This document shows positions 62,204 through 64,000 of a stretch of 64,000 nt of DNA, in pieces. Source of the DNA: Streptomyces sp. F001 (lineage in GTDB: Bacteria; Actinomycetota; Actinomycetes; Streptomycetales; Streptomycetaceae); contig NZ_QZWF01000011.1 in assembly GCF_004187715.1 (NCBI RefSeq), positions 124,001 through 188,000 on the forward strand, in the 5' to 3' direction. Under the pieces are notes generated by a model that saw only the letters and a list, made by a program, of their open reading frames with translations, was not told where the DNA came from and ran no database searches. Both the position numbers and the translations under genes were made by a program. The number at the start of each line of letters is the position of its first letter. Position 1 is the stretch's first letter.

Positions 62204-62446
62204 ATGAGCGAATCCGAGCAGCCCCACCACCATCACGGCGCCCGCGGCATCGTCGAGCGGATCACCGAGCACCACGAGCAGGCCGTAAGGCGCCGCGAGG
62301 AGGAGGCCCTCGCCGAGGCCGCCGGGAGCGCCGCTTTCGATCTCGGCGCCGACATCGCGCTGCCCACGGCGGGGCACGGCCCCGTGGGCTACGACATCGA
62401 AGCAGACCTCGGCACCGACAAGGAGCCCCCGGAGCTCCGTTCCTAG
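62204..62446 (+). CDS. Small acidic protein with N-terminal His cluster
   Basis: An 80-residue soluble protein of unknown function. It has HHHH near residue 8, a charged helix (IVERITEHHEQAVRRREEEA), an alanine-rich stretch and an acidic end (DIEADLGTDKEPPELRS). The ribosome site is weak. Codon use is normal. It is divergent from the NAD kinase gene and convergent to the Dps-like gene. Confidence 0.6.
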   Translation: MSESEQPHHHHGARGIVERITEHHEQAVRRREEEALAEAAGSAAFDLGADIALPTAGHGPVGYDIEADLGTDKEPPELRS

Positions 62447-62475
62447 GGGCTCCTCAAGGGAGGAGGGGCGGCCGG

Positions 62476-63051
62476 TCAGGCACGGACCAGGGGTGTGTCG
62501 ACCAGGTGCTCGGCCAGGAACCACGCCTGCAGTTCGCCGGTCCGGATCACCTGGGAGACCAGCAGGTCGTTGGTGCCGTCGTCGCCCAGCTCGCCGGTGC
62601 GGGACGCCGCGTCATGGACGTCCGCGAGGATCGTCTCGTGGGCCTCCAGCAGCCGGGACAGCATGGCGGGCACCTCCTCCACGCCGTCCGGCGGGCGCGG
62701 AATCGACGTGATCTCCGCGACGTGCCGGGGATCTCCCACCGCGACACCGCCGAGGGTCTGGACCCGCTCGGCGAGGGCGTCGACGAGGGCGAGCTGTTCC
62801 CCCGCGTGCTTGTCCAGCACCAGGTGCAGTTGGTAGAAGGTCGCCCCGCGCATCAGCCAGTGGTGCTTCTTGTACAGGCCGTAGAGGATCTGCGTGTCCG
62901 CCAGGACCTTGTTCAGCCGCTGGCAGGAGTACATGCGTGTCTCGTAGGACAGGCCGAGCGGGAACTGCTTGACGGTTCCGAACTCCTGGATGATCTCGCC
63001 CTTCTGATGCAGCCACGGCTGGCTGCTCACGTGCGGGGAGCTGGTGGTCAT
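62476..63051 (-). CDS. Dps-like ferritin family DNA-protection protein
   Basis: A 191-residue protein of the Dps family that oxidises and stores iron and may shield DNA. The ferroxidase region LNKVLADTQILYGLYKKHHW is followed by LHLVLDKHAGEQLALVDALA, with the paired His/Asp/Glu ligands typical of Dps. The last helix is SQVIRTGELQAWFLAEHL. GGAGG precedes ATG 63051. It is long for Dps, with N- and C-terminal tails. Confidence 0.85.
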   Translation of the reverse strand: MTTSSPHVSSQPWLHQKGEIIQEFGTVKQFPLGLSYETRMYSCQRLNKVLADTQILYGLYKKHHWLMRGATFYQLHLVLDKHAGEQLALVDALAERVQTLGGVAVGDPRHVAEITSIPRPPDGVEEVPAMLSRLLEAHETILADVHDAASRTGELGDDGTNDLLVSQVIRTGELQAWFLAEHLVDTPLVRA

Positions 63052-63092
63052 GGGTCCGCCTCCTGCGGTTCGGGGATTCGTCGTACGTCGGT

Positions 63093-63131
63093 GGCCGTGC
63101 GGACGTGATCGGCGATCGCGTCCGCACGGCC
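63093..63131 (-). terminator. Hairpin after the alpha/beta hydrolase gene
   Basis: GGCCGTGCGGACG (63093-63105) and CGTCCGCACGGCC (63119-63131) form a 13-bp perfect stem with a 13-base loop, between the hydrolase stop and the Dps-like start. Confidence 0.75.
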
Positions 63132-63146
63132 AGGGGTGGCGCGCGG

Positions 63147-63866
63147 TCAGCTCGTCGCGCGCACCGCGTCGAGGATCACGTCGGCGGTCTTCTTCGGCTG
63201 GGAGACCGCGACGGCGTGCGAGGCGCCCTCGATCTCGACGACGGTGGCCCCGGCCCGCTTCGCGCCGAAGCGCTGGACCTCGGCGTCGATGGCCTGGTCG
63301 GCACCGGCCACGACCGCCCAGGACGGCTTGGTCTTCCACGCCGCCGCAGCCGCCGTCTCGGTGAAGGCCGAGGCGGCGAGCGGACGCTGCGCCACCGCGA
63401 GCACCTTGGTGACCGCCTCGGGGACGTCGGCCGCGAAGATGCCGGGGAACGCCTCGGGGGTGATGGTGACCTCGACGGCCGGGTCCGCGCCCTCGACGGG
63501 GTACGTGGCCTGCTTGAGGTTGCTGACCAGCGGTGAGTCGGGGAACCGGCCCTGCAGCTCGCCGAGGCTCTCGTCCTCCTCCAGGACGTAGGCCGCGACG
63601 TAGACCAGCCCGACGACGTTCTCCGTGACACCGGCCACGGTGATCAGCGCACCGCCGTAGGAGTGGCCGACCAGGACGACGGGCCCGTCGATCTGGGCGG
63701 CGACGGAGGCGATATAGGCGGCGTCGGACGCCAGGCCCCGCAGCGGGTTGGGCGGAGCCACCACGGGAACGCCCTCCTTCTGCAGTTCCTCGATGACCCC
63801 GGTCCAGCTCGCCGCGTCGGCGAACGCGCCGTGGACGAGGACCACCGTGGGTGTGGACGTGCTCAT
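63147..63866 (-). CDS. Alpha/beta hydrolase (Abhydrolase_6-like)
   Basis: A 239-residue alpha/beta hydrolase. VVLVHGAFADAASWTGVIEE gives the oxyanion HG, VGHSYGGALIT the nucleophile Ser (about residue 68), and GASHAVAVSQPKKTADVI the C-terminal His (about 220); an Asp in AGADQAI is the likely third member. It resembles pheromone-binding/esterase-like proteins of the RutD/haloperoxidase group in actinomycetes. The substrate is unknown. It ends in a good terminator. Confidence 0.85.
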   Translation of the reverse strand: MSTSTPTVVLVHGAFADAASWTGVIEELQKEGVPVVAPPNPLRGLASDAAYIASVAAQIDGPVVLVGHSYGGALITVAGVTENVVGLVYVAAYVLEEDESLGELQGRFPDSPLVSNLKQATYPVEGADPAVEVTITPEAFPGIFAADVPEAVTKVLAVAQRPLAASAFTETAAAAAWKTKPSWAVVAGADQAIDAEVQRFGAKRAGATVVEIEGASHAVAVSQPKKTADVILDAVRATS

Positions 63867-63901
63867 GTCTGTGTCTCCTCGGATGCTCGGAACGGCCGGC
63901 T

Positions 63902-64000
63902 TCAGGCCGTGTGCAGCGCGGCGCGCAGGGTGGTGACGGCCATGGTGATGGCGGCTTCGGCGGCGTGGGTCCCGCGCAGGGCGTTGAGCATCACGAAGTC
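63902..64000 (-). CDS. 3' end of an unidentified gene
   Basis: The last 32 codons (DFVMLNALRGTHAAEAAITM...LRAALHTA) run to TGA at 63902-63904, and the rest lies outside the window. The composition looks coding. It is the gene directly upstream of the hydrolase on the same strand, 35 bp away, so the two may be an operon. The family cannot be named. Confidence 0.5.
   Translation of the reverse strand, partial: DFVMLNALRGTHAAEAAITMAVTTLRAALHTA

Noticed and set aside
1..64000. tRNA, rRNA or riboswitch genes
   Set aside because: I looked for tRNA-like arms and conserved rRNA or riboswitch blocks on both strands and found none I could support by eye.

Overview
The window is a high-GC actinomycete chromosome segment, almost certainly Streptomyces. 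Supporting signs are the strong GC bias at third codon positions, a complete coelichelin-type siderophore locus, iron boxes of the TTAGGTTAGGCTAACCTAA type, a LuxR-LAL regulator, MmyB-like XRE regulators and two families of Streptomyces dispersed palindromic repeats. Most genes are intact, but several are broken or chimeric, and three single-base frameshifts lie in G or C runs.

Layout. 1-2806: 5' part of a giant tandem Ig-like repeat protein (minus). 3.1-12 kb: a relic of one acyl-CoA ligase beside an intact one, a frameshifted LAL regulator, a secreted trypsin-like protease, an AlkZ-like winged-helix protein and a CorA transporter. 12-22.2 kb: an accessory module with a truncated TauE/SafE gene joined to an Atu4866 gene, a 'barrel-less' amidohydrolase fused to an Atu4866 domain, an intact MTA/SAH-deaminase-like amidohydrolase, an MFS exporter, two SDRs, two MmyB-like regulators, and a flavin reductase that runs into an argB fragment. 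Copies of one inverted repeat (GGGTG-N5-CACCC core) lie in front of most transcription units of this module, which suggests a shared local regulon.

22.1-47.3 kb: the coelichelin locus cchA-K. cchA and cchB (formyltransferase, ornithine N-hydroxylase) are divergent. cchC-F (ferric-siderophore uptake), cchG (exporter half), cchH (three-module NRPS) and cchI (second exporter half) all lie on the minus strand. cchJ (esterase) is divergent from cchK (MbtH). cchK is followed by three tightly spaced genes: a YtcJ-type amidohydrolase, a 78-aa unknown and an ArgA-like GNAT. Six iron-box-like sites lie at the expected promoters. CchG and CchI have complementary degenerate ATPase motifs. A Streptomyces dispersed repeat is translated in frame inside cchH.

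47.3-48.7 kb: a 32-aa membrane peptide, a SAM methyltransferase, and a His-rich DUF4396 membrane protein behind a CsoR-like operator. 48.8-60.7 kb: a plant-polysaccharide locus on the minus strand (GH127, GH31, sugar ABC transporter, LacI regulator, and a 1220-aa secreted LamG/glycosidase/CBM protein behind paired LacI-type operators). 60.9-64 kb: an NAD kinase-like protein, a small acidic/His-rich protein, a Dps-like ferritin, an alpha/beta hydrolase and the 3' end of one more gene.
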